Shown: positions 1 to 11,412 of the stretch, piece after piece | Layout of the letters: every line of letters begins with the position of its first letter | How positions within the stretch are numbered: the stretch's first letter is position 1 | NCBI GenBank assembly: GCA_022836615.1 | Contig: MU405245.1 | Coordinates: 1 to 64,000 of the forward strand | DNA length: 64,000 nt | Direction: 5' to 3' | From: Annulohypoxylon bovei var. microspora | Lineage: Eukaryota; Ascomycota; Sordariomycetes; Xylariales; Hypoxylaceae | Made by a program: the position numbers and the translations under genes | The notes under the pieces: generated by a model | Databases searched by the model: none | Seen by the model: the letters and a program-made list of their open reading frames with translations, nothing else | What the model was told of the DNA's origin: nothing

Positions 1-559
1 CGGAGCCGGCCGCGAGCCGTACATATCAAATATAAAACGATTAGAAAGGAAAAAAAACAACACGTCCGAGGAATCGAACCCTGAGGGTAAACGGCCAAAC
101 ATCGGGAAGCTCTTAAAACTCGGGTTATTGTGGTACCGGGACGGTGCCCTCCAGTGTATTCGGACGTCATTGCATTGCGTGTTGTGGATAGTTCCAAGAG
201 AGGCAGCTACAGGTCAGCGGGTTCGATGCTGGGCATGCATTGCCCCAAAGCTGGGCTAGAACGCTTAAACTGGCTAGAGCAAATTAAGTTACGCTAAGGA
301 AGCACAGGCCAACGTCATCAATTATGTACTCCTCTAGGCTGTAACTAACCTCCACCATACCTACCTCATATTTCTTAGCCACTGCAACTACAACCACAAC
401 TTTTACTTCTACCAAATCATATGTTCCGACCATTCCACCGTCACAATACCCAACGTAATATAATTGATAAATAGAGAGAATTCAAAATTGACACTAGCGA
501 CGAAGAAGAGAAAAACTCCAAGACATAGGGATAGTCTTTTCTCCCGCCCGCTGCCCAGC
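1..559. other. Gene-free stretch upstream of HSE1
   Basis: No open frame here resembles a protein family. The right part (about 340-559) is rich in C, A and T and is the likely promoter and leader of the HSE1 gene that starts at 560. A B-box-like GGTTCGATTCC lies on the minus strand near 68-82, but no tRNA folds around it. Confidence 0.5.
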
Positions 560-2915
560 ATGTTTCGGGGAACAGCAGTCGGACCTTATGACGAAGTAAT
601 CGGTACGCATCGCACCACAACGTAACCACATTCAGCCCCCAATATGGCAATGAGACTGACATTTATTCGAACTTCTAGCTAAGGCGACCGACGAGAACCT
701 CACCTCGGAGGACTGGGGAGCTATTATCGAGGTCTGCGACAAAGTAACCAGTGATCCTAATGGACCCAACCAAACAGTTCAGAGCTTGATCAAGCGCCTA
801 GCGCATCGCAACGCCAATGTTCAGCTCTATACCCTCGAGGCACGTAGTCCAACCGATACTTCTCTTTTTATCACCATCCATCCATTTATCTAAAGCTAAC
901 AGTGACCCCCACATCAGCTCGCAAATGCGCTATCGCAAAACTGCGGCAAGAACATGCATCGCGAGCTCGCCAGCCGCGCCTTTACCGATGCCCTACTAAA
1001 ACTCGCCAACGACCGCAACACCCACCAACAAGTCAAGGTCAAGGTCCTCGAGAGGACAAAGGAATGGTCTGATATGTTTAGCCAAGATGCTGACCTTGGT
1101 ATTATGTACGATGCCTACTTCCGTCTCAAGCAGAGCAACCCGACGTTGCAACCGCCGTCGGCTCCGCAAAAGACCGGCCTTACCGATTTAGATCGCCAGA
1201 AAGAGGAAGATGAGCTCCAGATGGCGCTAAAGCTATCCTTGCAGGACGAGGAAAAGAAGGTTCCTCAACCCGGCCCCTCTGTCGCAGGGCCAAGCTCAGG
1301 GGCAGGACCAGGTGCGGCGGCTGGTCAGGCAGAACCAATACCCTCTCACCCCACCGGGACTACAGCTGCCACCGTATCGCGAGTTCGCGCCCTCTACGAT
1401 TTCGCGCCATCCGAACCCGGCGAGCTTGAGTTTAAGAAGGGCGATATCATCGCCGTCCTCGAGTCCGTCTACAAGGATTGGTGGCGAGGCTCATTAAAAG
1501 GCCGGACTGGCATTTTCCCTCTTAACTATGTCGAGAAACTTGCGGACCCGACCCCCGATGAGCTCCATCGCGAGGCGCAAATGGAGGCCGAAGTGTTTGC
1601 TGAAATCAAAAACGTCGAGAAACTCCTTACTCTATTGAGCACGTCTAATGCATCGCCGAGAGAAGAAGACAACGAGGAAATATCAGTATGTCTAGGACGA
1701 CTCGACTATGCCCGTTTATAATGGCTAATATTTTCAGAAACTCTACCACCAAACGTTGGCTATCCGACCCAAATTGATAAAGCTAATCGAAAAGTACTCT
1801 CAGAAGAAGGAAGATTTCACCCAGCTAAACGAAAAATTCATCAAGGCCAGAAGAGATTATGAGTCGCTCTTAGAATCTTCAATGTCTCACCCACCCCAGC
1901 CTAACTACCACCAATATGCACCGAGGCCGATTATGAACCATGGATATGGAGTCCCGGGAGGTCCCGGTCCAGGACCAGGCTTTGCTCCTCAGGGACCACC
2001 ACCTATCCAGCAAGAGCCTCAAAGATATTATACCCCTGCACCTCAGGGGCCTCCCCCACAAGGTATGTAGGACGCAGTTACCTCTACGGGAAGCGAGCTT
2101 ACATGTGTTTAGAACAAAACCAATACCAGGCTACGTCACCGCCTCCTAGCTTCCAACGACCAACGCCTGGACCTGCGCCTGCTCCATTCTATCTACAAGG
2201 TGCAGAGATTCCACCTCAAGCGAGTCAACAAACACCTCAACAATATCCGCCAAGAGATCAGCCTTCACGGATAGCAATAGGCAAGCAGCCAGCTCCTATA
2301 CAGACTTCGTCTTCCCCGCCACAAGCCTACCAGGCGTACTCTCAACCACCTCCTCAGGTGGGACAGCGGCCCCAGAGCACATATGGGAACCCCCAGGAAC
2401 TAGCTACGTCCGCCTACGACTCCCCAGTGGCAACTCACAACCCAGGCCGCACCGACCCTTACTCTGGATCCGTCTACTCCCAGGACGATCCTTACGCGTC
2501 GAGCCCAATTGCTCCTGAGCCAAGCGCACCCATCTTACCCCCTCCCTCGGCTCCCTCAGCTCCCTCCGCCGCCGTGCCCACACCCCTAGCCTTCGCCTCC
2601 CACCCTTCGCAGCCGCAGTACTCGGCATATAACCCAAACGCACATCGTCAGGACTCGTACGACGCGGGTATTCCTCCCCCACAGCCCACCGGCTCAGCAC
2701 GCCCGATCCCAATTCAGCCGCCGCCTAACGTTCTAACGCCGCCGCCACTACACCCGAGCGGGCCGGCATTCGATTCTAGGCAGAGTCTGCCGAGCCAGGT
2801 TGTGCCAGGAAACGCGGGTATGGGGGGTATTCCTCCCCAGTATAAGGCTTATGTGCCTCCTGGCAACGAGCCGAGTGCGCCGCAGGACTTCTATAGGCAA
2901 AATGCTGCTTATTAG
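560..2915 (+). CDS. HSE1: ESCRT-0 subunit Hse1 (VHS-UIM-SH3)
   Basis: Hse1 pairs with Vps27 on endosomes and hands ubiquitinated membrane cargo to the ESCRT machinery for vacuolar sorting. Exons read as 560..602, 679..839, 918..1685, 1738..2062 and 2113..2915, giving about 699 residues. The VHS domain fills roughly residues 10-145 and a ubiquitin-interacting motif (DELQMALKLSLQDEE) sits near 165. An SH3 domain follows at about 223-278 (ALYDF, WWRG, GIFPLNYVE), then a coiled GAT-like segment and a long Pro/Gln-rich tail. The start is chosen because MFRG followed by the spliced AKATDENLTSE matches the family N-terminus. The second intron (840-917) appears to use a GC donor: only that junction gives the conserved TLELANALSQ sequence. 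The gene looks intact. Fungal Hse1 is normally 600-750 residues. Confidence 0.93.
840..917 (+). other. GC-AG intron in HSE1
   Basis: The exon ends CTCGAG, the intron starts GCACGT and ends CAG. A CTAAC branch site lies about 18 nt upstream of the acceptor. No GT donor nearby keeps the frame into the conserved LANALSQNCG segment. Confidence 0.7.
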
Positions 2916-3890
2916 TACCAGGGCAGAGGTTAGTGATGGGGGCGAGAGTTGGTGATAAGGGAGTAGGTAGGGATAGGACGTAGAATGCGCGGTAGAAGAT
3001 TTGACAATATGGGGTGAGAGGGTTGGGTTTTGTGAGCCACGGCATACCTATCCCGACTACATGTAGGCTTTTGATGCATTGGTGCATATGTAGGGTTTAG
3101 TTGGTTGTTTCGTACAGTACCTAGGTAGTTAGAGGATACCCCGGAAAGGGGAGTAGTTGCTCCTTGGTCTATTAGGATCTTAGGAGATTGCTAGATGAGA
3201 TAATGGAAGTGGTAACATATCAAATATGCGTGTTATATTGAATACATGACGGTGAGTGTGGCCGGTTATTCCGTAGGGCGTAGCTGTACAACGGCGGTGG
3301 TCTTGGCGTATAGATCTGGTTATAGGCTTGGCTACTTTTAGAGATGGTTTTCCTGGATGTAAGTAACTTGGTAGAACGTGATCGATATTACTTGTAGGTA
3401 ACTATGGCTTCTAAGGATACTCCTTCCACATAAGGGGTAGCTATATGCCGAAGAATAGTTGATAGGAAAGTGCTACTTAAAATAGCGAGGCATTTACGTC
3501 TAAAACCACTCCTCTTTTTAAACTCAACTTCTACACAGACAACATTAACATTTCACTTACAAAGGTTGTTACAAGAGATTTCAATTCTTTACTCAACAAT
3601 CCATACATAGTATATAGTGACAATGAGGATATGATTCTCCTAAGGTGAGACAATTTGCGCTTCGAAACTAATATAAATAGCATAGTAGGTATGGCAAGAG
3701 TGGCGTGTTTTAGTCCTACTTACTACCTATAAAGATAGCCTCGTCGTGCAAACACACCACCTTGGGCAAGTAAGATAATAGAACCCATGCTCACTCTTTT
3801 AGCTCTCTTGTCGAAGTAGCAGATGCAGATGCCGATGCCCCGCAATCAAGTCCAACTTTTTCGGACCGCGTCTTATTCAACATCCGCACA
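2916..3890. other. Intergenic region between HSE1 and the HET gene
   Basis: No gene-like frame is visible. It holds the HSE1 3' region and, on the right, the presumed promoter of the HET-domain gene. A short CCTAGGTAG motif occurs near 3120, one of many such motifs in the window. Confidence 0.5.
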
Positions 3891-5822
3891 ATGCGACTCA
3901 TTAATACTACATCCTTGAACTTTAAGGAGTTCAATGGAGATGCGATTCCGCCTTACGCGATATTAAGTCATACATGGGTCGACGGAGAAGAAATCAGCTT
4001 TCGAGATTTCATAGACCTAAGCCCGTCAACCCGTACAAAACCCGGATTTCATAAGATTCAGGGCGCATGTAGGGTAGCACGACAGGATGGCATCAATTGG
4101 ATATGGATCGATACTAATTGTATCGACAAGGCCAGCTCGGCCGAGCTCACCGAAGCTATCAATTCTATGTACAATTGGTATAAAGGCTCCGAGGTATGCT
4201 ACGCTTACCTATCCGACATCCCGGGCTCCTCTTTAGGAAACGAAGAGGAGGATATCCCGTATCGCTCGTTTCGCGAGAGCAAATGGTTTCGTCGCGGATG
4301 GACGCTCCAAGAATTAGTTTCGCCTCGACAGTTAGTATTCTACTGCTCCTCCTGGACCAAGATTGGGGATCGCTCGGGTCTTGCGCACGAGATCTCTGTG
4401 ATTACTGGAATCGAGACGTGGCTTCTGGAAGGCGTTGCGGACCTTCACGCGATTAGTATCGCAAAAAAGATGTCATGGGCGGCACGACGCGAGACTACAC
4501 GCGTCGAGGATATCGCATACTGTCTACTGGGGCTATTCGACGTCAATATGCCGCTCTTGTACGGCGAGGGCACCAAGGCATTTATACGGTTGCAGGAAGA
4601 GATCATCAAGACGTCAAACGACCATACCGTATTCTGCTGGAGCCGCACAGGTGTACCTGCTGACTGGACTAGCATGCTGGCTCCCTCGCCGGCCGCGTTC
4701 CGCGACGCTGGGGATTATGTCTCAATAGACGCCTGGGAGATTCCGATGCCGCATTCCATGACAAACCTGGGGTTGTCGATTTGCCTGCCCATTGTATATA
4801 CCCTGACGCAGATGTTCGTCGTGCTTGACGCCGGGCTCCGGGGCGGACGTGCCGATATGCGCGCTTGTATTCCTATGCAGAGAACAAACCTGCGACGGTC
4901 GGGATCTAATATCTTAGACAGGAGCAGATTCTTTGGAGGCCCGACTATACTCTCAAAAGAGGCAACCGATACAAGGGAGCGGTATAGCTTATTTGTCCGA
5001 TCCAGACACATACCGCAACTTGCAAGTCCGCTTAGACTACCTGGACCTCGTATATCTAAGTACGGCGTCTTGTTATTTGTAGACCCGACCGCAACACGGC
5101 TTTTGTCGACAGGTAAGCACGGCGCGCCGCTCGGGTCTGTAGGCTACAATATTGAGACGCATCCTCCTATGATTTTCAACGAGAACACCGCCGTACTAAG
5201 GCTATTGACCTTTGATGGCGGTAGCTCGCTTGTCACATCCGGGCTACTGCGTATTCGCTTCAAGTCGCCGCAAGAAACCGACATGTATCTCTTCTTCGCA
5301 GTCATATTAACAATCAGTGGGAAGAATGCCTGGTATTGTGGCGTATATTCCGCGAAGGATTTCTGGTTCATCAGGCGAGAAATCCAGGAAAGGATCAACG
5401 AAGAGGTCGCAGACGACGAGGAAATGGTCATGATAAACGGTTACTTAAGGACCATCGCTTGGGAGCACGGCCGCAAACAGCTCAAGGATCATACTTCGGA
5501 TGAATCTCTATTTGTGTCCATTGGGGGAACAATGAGCCGCAGCCCCAAGACTGATATCCGGGCGGCTATGCTATCCGGCAAGAGCGAGTCTCCCTATTCG
5601 GTTCCCATGAGCGCTATAGATATTAGCGGTGTGATCGATGAGACGGATAACGAGGATTACGTGGACGACGTCGAGGACGAGGAGTTTGAGGACTGGGACT
5701 CGTCCAATGAAGAGGAAGAGGACGGGAGCGATGAGCCTCTAGGGGAGAAGACTGATAGATTACCCAGATGGGACGTTAATAGCTCTGGTGAAATCTCCGT
5801 GGCCTTGTCGTCCGCGTCTTAG
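3891..5822 (+). CDS. HET-domain protein
   Basis: This is a single-exon gene of 643 residues. The N-terminal third is a HET (heterokaryon incompatibility, PF06985-type) domain: PYAILSHTW near residue 22, WIWIDTNCIDK near 70, then EAINSMYNWYKGSEVCYAYLSD and the RGWTLQEL block near 140. Such domains trigger cell death or growth arrest after non-self fusion, usually when paired with a recognition module. Here the rest of the protein shows no recognisable NACHT, WD40 or ankyrin repeats. The C-terminus is strongly acidic (about residues 580-625, runs of Glu/Asp). The frame is intact, so a functional incompatibility or defence factor is possible, but its partner and trigger cannot be read from sequence. 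The start follows CACA and fits the usual HET start MRLINT. Confidence 0.88.
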   Translation: MRLINTTSLNFKEFNGDAIPPYAILSHTWVDGEEISFRDFIDLSPSTRTKPGFHKIQGACRVARQDGINWIWIDTNCIDKASSAELTEAINSMYNWYKGSEVCYAYLSDIPGSSLGNEEEDIPYRSFRESKWFRRGWTLQELVSPRQLVFYCSSWTKIGDRSGLAHEISVITGIETWLLEGVADLHAISIAKKMSWAARRETTRVEDIAYCLLGLFDVNMPLLYGEGTKAFIRLQEEIIKTSNDHTVFCWSRTGVPADWTSMLAPSPAAFRDAGDYVSIDAWEIPMPHSMTNLGLSICLPIVYTLTQMFVVLDAGLRGGRADMRACIPMQRTNLRRSGSNILDRSRFFGGPTILSKEATDTRERYSLFVRSRHIPQLASPLRLPGPRISKYGVLLFVDPTATRLLSTGKHGAPLGSVGYNIETHPPMIFNENTAVLRLLTFDGGSSLVTSGLLRIRFKSPQETDMYLFFAVILTISGKNAWYCGVYSAKDFWFIRREIQERINEEVADDEEMVMINGYLRTIAWEHGRKQLKDHTSDESLFVSIGGTMSRSPKTDIRAAMLSGKSESPYSVPMSAIDISGVIDETDNEDYVDDVEDEEFEDWDSSNEEEEDGSDEPLGEKTDRLPRWDVNSSGEISVALSSAS

Positions 5823-6602
5823 TGGCATGGAACTTCACCGCCACCCAACCTCTAAGCTTTCTAGTCTTCTTCTCCATGAATTGTGGAGTCAGAAACTTTG
5901 TGTTCTCAAGTTTATGAGTTTGATCATAATCAACACCCCGTGGAAGATTCTATCCCGAACTCCCGAACAGACAATAATATTTGTGGATTGAGGTTAGATG
6001 CCAGAAAATTCGTTGTGGGGATTTTGTATGGAGTATGAAAAGTGAAATATATAGATAGAATTGAGTAATATCGTTACATCGTACAATACAGAGAGCTATC
6101 CACTTGAGGGCTGTACTAGAGAGTCGGTGCTGCAGGTATTATCACTCTTCTAAACTTTGATATAGAATATTCGAAAAGAGCAGTCCGCGGGGGAAATTAC
6201 CCACGTTGCTGACAGCAATAATATCCAAACCATGTAGCTAGTAGACAAATCTCTTCACCTTGACGCGTAAACACCTGGAGGGGCTGTGAAGACAAGGTCA
6301 GCTATCAAAACCTTTAATTGACAATGCTAGATACCTACGTAGAATAGCCTTTTCGATGTTATGTTACATAGTTTGTTAAGAAGGCGACAGGCCATCTGAG
6401 CAAGTTTGCTTCCCAGTCCCTGGAAGACCTCACCGTATTGTAGTTGGTTCTCGAACATGGGCACTTCCCGCGTCAACGCGACAACGTACTTACATAGCCT
6501 ACTCAGCCATATGGTTTTTTGGCGCCAGGTCATCGTGCGTCCATGTTCTAATCTAGCCATCCTCATCCCCGCCGTCGTTCCACCGCCTCCGGATGATGAT
6601 GC

Positions 6603-6606
<4 letters not shown>

Positions 6607-6633
<27 letters not shown>
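6607..6633 (+). repeat. Poly(A) tract, 27 bp
   Basis: An uninterrupted run of A lies in non-coding DNA. The 9-mer ACCGCCTCC occurs on both sides (about 6578 and 6636), which could be a small target duplication or chance. Confidence 0.85.
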
Positions 6634-7345
6634 GGTACCGCCTCCTCCCGGAACACCACCTTACGTAAAGTAGTGCTCTCCACAGTTAGGCGGAACGGGG
6701 GAGCCGCTCCCAGAAACTAGCCCTGCCGTTAATGGTCCGCAAGCTATTAGAGCCTTGACCCTCGACGAGCTGAGACAATAGGAGCTGTCATTTGCGAGAT
6801 CGTCGCTCCTAGATCAGATCAGACCGTAAGACCTCAATCTCTCAGCCCAGACGGCCACGCGTTTTGGTCCCCCTCCCCGGCGCCAACAAAAAAACCTGGG
6901 GCAGAACGGTGGAGAACGGTTACGCCAAGACGGCATATTTATGCAAGCTGCCAGAGGGGAATAATACGTACGAGCCTACGCTAGTCCGGGAAGAGTTTGC
7001 AAGAACGTACATAGGTAAAAACGGAACCCGACCTGGTAATTAAGGAGGCCGTCTGGCGACGTTGATTGGTCCAGTGCGGTTTGAAAACGTTGCCATAGAC
7101 AGCGGACCGCTGGCTGCCTTTCGTAGCGCCTGCGCCAGGGGAAACGTCCCGAGACGGTAGTGATCGTAGCCCCGTCGAGGCTCCATAGGACCCCATACGG
7201 CTCCTGACTAATCGCGCTATCATTTGCAGCTTCATGCACCGCCGACGATCCAAACGTGGTTGGCAGCTCCAAGGTTCGCCTTGCCTCACACCGCGATATC
7301 CTCACTCAGCGGACGAACTGTGTAGACGATGCCTCGGTGAACAGC

Positions 7346-7351
7346 TATAAA
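7346..7351 (+). promoter_or_regulatory. TATA box of the small secreted protein gene
   Basis: TATAAA lies 162 bp upstream of the ATG at 7513. A long C/A/T-rich leader (about 7385-7512) follows, a pattern typical of strongly expressed fungal genes. Confidence 0.55.
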
Positions 7352-7512
7352 GGAGGCAGGCTCGCCGCCTCGGATTTTGTTTCCCGTTTCCTCACCACAG
7401 CAGACAATCCATCCCATCCATCCATCTCACTCTCAAACCAACATCCTCGACCATCTACAACTTCCAACCTCTTAACCCCAAAACCCCCCAACTACCAAAC
7501 CAAACCGTCAAC

Positions 7513-8012
7513 ATGCGTTTCGCCGCCACCTTCGTCACCCTGGCCGTCGCCGCCCTCAGCGGCAGCGTCGCCGCCGCCTCCGAGGACGTGACCCTCGCCT
7601 CGCTGACCATCCACAAGACGGGCGTCGCCGCCACCGTCGACGGCGCCTCGCTGAAGCTGGACGCCGCGGATGCCAAGGGCGTCGACTGCAGCGCCACGGC
7701 GACCCAGATCAAGGCCGGTGTGCCCACCGACCTGATCGCCTGCGCCAACACCCAGTACTTGTTCTCCGTTCTCGCGGGCCCCGACGCCACCACCTTCGCC
7801 GTGAAGATCACCCACATTACGTAAGTTTCCTTCCCCCCTACTCCTGTCCTAGATGGGATGAGGTTATATGACATGACATGACATGAGACTAACCGTGAAA
7901 TAGCAACGGCGCCTCCGGCCAGGCCAACGTTGCCACCGTCTGCCGCTCCGGCGGCGGCGACAACCAGATCTGCACCCAGACCCAGGCCACCGTCGCTGTC
8001 CACCTGTCATAA
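7513..8012 (+). CDS. Small secreted cysteine-containing protein
   Basis: Two exons, 7513..7820 and 7904..8012, encode 138 residues. The first 18-21 residues form a classic secretion signal (MRFAATFVTLAVAALSGSVA, with Ala-rich cleavage around AAA-SE). The mature part is about 118 residues with four cysteines (VDCSA, IACAN, TVCRS, QICTQ), enough for two disulfides, and consists largely of alternating beta-type segments. I do not recognise the family with certainty. The layout is reminiscent of Hrip1 or Alt a 1-like secreted beta proteins of ascomycetes, which is a guess. The gene has very GC-rich third positions, a TATA box and a C/A-rich leader, which suggest high expression. The intron (83 bp) has GTAAGT and a TAG end. 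A secreted role at the cell surface or in host contact is inference. Confidence 0.85.
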
Positions 8013-8842
8013 ATGGTGTCCAGGTTGTTACGTCGTTCATGATTGAGGAAGACAAGTACGAGAGAGAGGAGATGGTTGGATCCGCTATTTGATTTTTGAG
8101 TAACATTTATAGACATAGACATAGACAATTATAGAGCATCATGATTGCAACTACTGGTTCCCCTAAGTTTGAAAAAGTGACGAGCCGAACTTGTTAGGCT
8201 TGGAAGTGTTGATTTTATTGGTGTTTAGCGACCCTAGCTTAGTATGAAAGTTGAAGTATGAGTTTCGTATGTAGGTACAATGTGTGAGAGATACTGAGCT
8301 TAGATCTAACGAAAGAATAGCATGCAGTATGATAGTGCTTGCGTTGTGGTGAACTCGTAAGTATCGTAGCTATCTATGTGAGGTCGATTAAACGACTATT
8401 TAAACGTGTTGGTTAGTATTCTGCGCATTTAATTATATCCTAAATGTGTAAATGGTAGATGCAAATATTATACATTGATATGTAAAATAGCAAATAGATA
8501 TGGTCGGTCATCTTCTTTAAAGCTTTCTTATATAGCCTTGCGCCTGGATATTCCAATTCATCTCCAGCAACCCCCCAAAACTCCGGCTTTAAACGCTTCC
8601 ATAAAGTCAATTAGATACATAATTCAAATGTTGACGTTGTAACATTATGTTAAAGTATGTTTTAATTTTCTTTTTTTGAATTAACTCGCTCGTACATGTG
8701 AATAGTGGTTGGTGTATAGAAGTGCAGCGAAGCAGACGTCGATCACCTCGTTTAGTTTCGTCGTCATCGTCGTCGTATATCATCAGTAGTTACTCGGCAG
8801 GATCTTATTCATATCTTATGCTCGTGATTGCCCCTCAATCGT
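8013..8842. other. Convergent intergenic region
   Basis: This lies between the secreted-protein gene and the Clr5-domain gene, both pointing into it. It is AT-rich, consistent with 3' UTRs. No gene-like frame is seen. Confidence 0.5.
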
Positions 8843-10782
8843 TTAAGGGGAATCATCAGATAGTTTGAGGCACCGCTCGAATAAATCGACTGTCTCCTGA
8901 ACATATCCTACTTTCTCGCCTAACTCAATTGAACGGTAATACCACGGCTGGTCGATTTGTTGTGGAAAGTTGCGTCGGGAATCCGCTGCGTCACGGAAGA
9001 CGCGCCATCGACTCTCAAAGTCTCGGCCCATCTGGTCGGCTCCTGCTGTAGCGCCTATCTTCCGGCAGTAGTTTTCTACCGCAGACATTGCTTCGAGCGT
9101 TTGAATGTGTGACGGTCCGTAAATCTCCTGCGAAAGCTTAAGGAGGTTATGTCCCGCTTGTACCGCCTCTGCCTGCGTCCCCTTGCGTTCTTTGACTTCA
9201 AACATCAACCAGGCAGTCTTACAACGGAGATCCGGGTAAGCACTGAGCGGCCGTGAATCTAACCAGGTTATTATCTCTTTAGTGAGAGTCTCGGCCTTCT
9301 TTACTCGTCGTCTTGAAAGGCAGGTAAGTATTAATCTGAACTTTGTTTCCTGAAGTAGAAATTCCGCGGCCTCCCTTGAGATCGCTCCGCCTGTGATCAT
9401 GGCCTGGATGACGGTTTCAAGCAGGTTATATGAAAGCAGTCCGGTACAGTGCAGCTGAATAAAAACGAATGCACCCTGAACGTCATTGGTAGTGTTCGTT
9501 TCTCTCGAGTTGACATGCCGTCCCCACATGTCCAAGTAAGATTCAAAAATAGCGCCAGCATGATCGCTAATTCCACGCATGCCTGTAAGTACAACTCGCG
9601 ACCATAGTTGGTTGAATGGATGCCCCGGCGGCAGAATCAGTGCCGTAAGCTTCGAAGCGTAGTCGATGAAGGCGTCACCAAGTTTGTTATTTTGACTGGC
9701 GAGGACTATTGCGCATTTGTAGGTAGCCAACCAGAACATGGAATCTGGTTGTTGTAATTGCAATTTGTACTGGTCGAAGCACATACCCAGTAGCGAAAAG
9801 CCTTCTTTTATTCGGCCATGACGAATCAATCCTTGTGACGAAGCTACGTAGTGTTGCCAGGTGAAGGCACCGTTCATCTCGGCTCGGTCGCCCTTAGCTG
9901 CCATTTGCCACATCCCATTGTCGAAAGCCCCATTTATGAAATTGCGGAGGATCTGCATGCACTCGTGCGGCACTCTCAACTCCGTAGGTTCCTCGATGCG
10001 GGGAGAAATGGATACGTTAGAATCGGTCGTGTCGGGCGAGGGTGACGGCGACGGCGTTCGACAGATAACCTGGGATATCCTTGCAGAGTTAGATCCTTCA
10101 CCATCGGCCCCCTTTTCGGCGCGCATGATCTTCTTAGAAATAAGTGGTGCCGCACGATATCGATATCGCTGTAATCGGTCTGGGTCAATTCGTCTGCCTC
10201 TGATGTACGCTACCGTCGGTTTTCCGGCGGCGGCACGAGCAGTTTGTTGGCGAAAGATCTCGACCGCTTCCTCGGCTTTGATTTTCTTCTCGATACCCCA
10301 TTTTTGAAAGCGGGCTTTATACATTCTCACGCTTATGAACCAGTTAGATAGTTGGCCAATAGTCATGAAGAACTGTAGTCAGTCGTAGCTAATCGAGACT
10401 CACGTTGCGAAGAATTGATGATTATCCTGCATTAATTGCATTATCTCTTTTAAAGTTCTGTTCTGATCTCGATCTGGAAGATACTGTTAATTGATATACC
10501 TCCAGTTGGGTATATGATAGAGGGTAGAAAGGATTCCATCTTGCAAACAAGGACTACCCGGGTAGGGTAGACGCTAACGATGGCTAGGGCATGACGAATA
10601 TGACGATGTGTGTAAGGATGAGGGGTCAATTGAACATACTAAGAGCATGTTAGCTAAATACACAAGAGAGCGAATTGAATTGGGAGGATAATAATGTACC
10701 AGAGGGTTGTGATATAATCTCTTTGTGAGGCCCAATCGTCGGCGGTGGCCCAGCCAGTAGTATGGCCCGTAGGAGTGGCCAT
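8843..10782 (-). CDS. Clr5-domain protein
   Basis: The N-terminal region reads as a Clr5 domain (PF14420-type), found in many filamentous-fungal proteins of unclear role and named after a fission yeast silencing factor. Visible pieces are DDWASQRDYITTLW in exon 1 (start codon 10780-10782), NRTLKEIMQLMQDNHQFFAT in an exon ending at 10404, and VRMYKARFQKWG starting at 10331. The last intron (10332..10403) is clear, with donor GTGAGT, branch CTAAC and acceptor AAG. The splice between exon 1 and the next exon (near 10470-10670) is uncertain, because the obvious sites do not all keep frame. The main exon continues to the stop at 8843 with about 490 residues of helical, TPR-like sequence, including LLKLSQEIYGPSHIQTLEAM near the end. 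It may be a regulator or scaffold. Function is not known. Confidence 0.75.
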
Positions 10783-10910
10783 TGCGACGCGAAGAAACAA
10801 GCAATTGGGATTTTGAACGTTAACTGAGCATTTAGAGCTTGGCTAATTGGTCGCAGATCGTGGCACGACAGATCTGAGGTCAGACGGTCGACGGTAAGGG
10901 AAATCGTTGG

Positions 10911-10943
10911 TATGTATGTATGTATGTATGTATGTATGTATGG
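10911..10943 (+). repeat. (TATG)n microsatellite
   Basis: About eight uninterrupted TATG units lie in non-coding DNA between divergent genes. Confidence 0.9.
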
Positions 10944-11374
10944 TCGGGGTGGTTGGTAGTTAAAATACGGTACAGTTTGCGGACCGCGTAAATCTAATGT
11001 AGGTATCCAAAGGTGTGGGAAATGCAAGTAAGTAAAATGCAAATAAGCCGCACCAACAACAATGTCATGCCCACATCTTTTCGGAGAGCAGTTAAAGGGC
11101 GAGTGGCGATCCGATCTGGTAAGTGACAACGGCTATTCGGCGATCTTGTAACACGTGTAATGCAGCAATGCGACTATGCGACTAGAAACAGCCGAGATGT
11201 TGCTCTCATCGTGGGGCTGTATCGGCGGTTGAGACCCTGGGAGTTACGTATGCCGGTATGTAAGCAGAAAGCAAAGAAAGGGTCAAAGAGTCAAAGGTGG
11301 ATTTGGATTGACAGATTGTTAGATTGTTATGTAGATTGCCGGAGTAGACGAAACAAGATTGATAGCCTTGTCTC

Positions 11375-11412
11375 GGTATTGGTGGTATTGGTGGTATTGG
11401 TATTGGTATTAG
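11375..11412 (+). repeat. GGTATT/GGT tandem repeat
   Basis: Imperfect tandem copies of GGTATTGGT and GGTATT lie in non-coding DNA. Confidence 0.8.

Larger units (their letters stand above)
5823..7512. other. Intergenic region before the small secreted protein gene
   Basis: This is 1.7 kb without a credible gene. It contains an A27 homopolymer at 6607-6633. The right end carries the promoter and C/A-rich leader of the next gene. Confidence 0.5.

Noticed and set aside
61..165. Minus-strand B-box-like GGTTCGATTCC with a GTCCGA/TCGGAC pair about 100 nt apart, suggesting a tRNA or 5S-like gene
   Set aside because: No A-box or D-arm, the T-stem is mismatched, and a standard acceptor stem does not form at the right distance. 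A short GCTTCCCG match to 5S rRNA is not extended.
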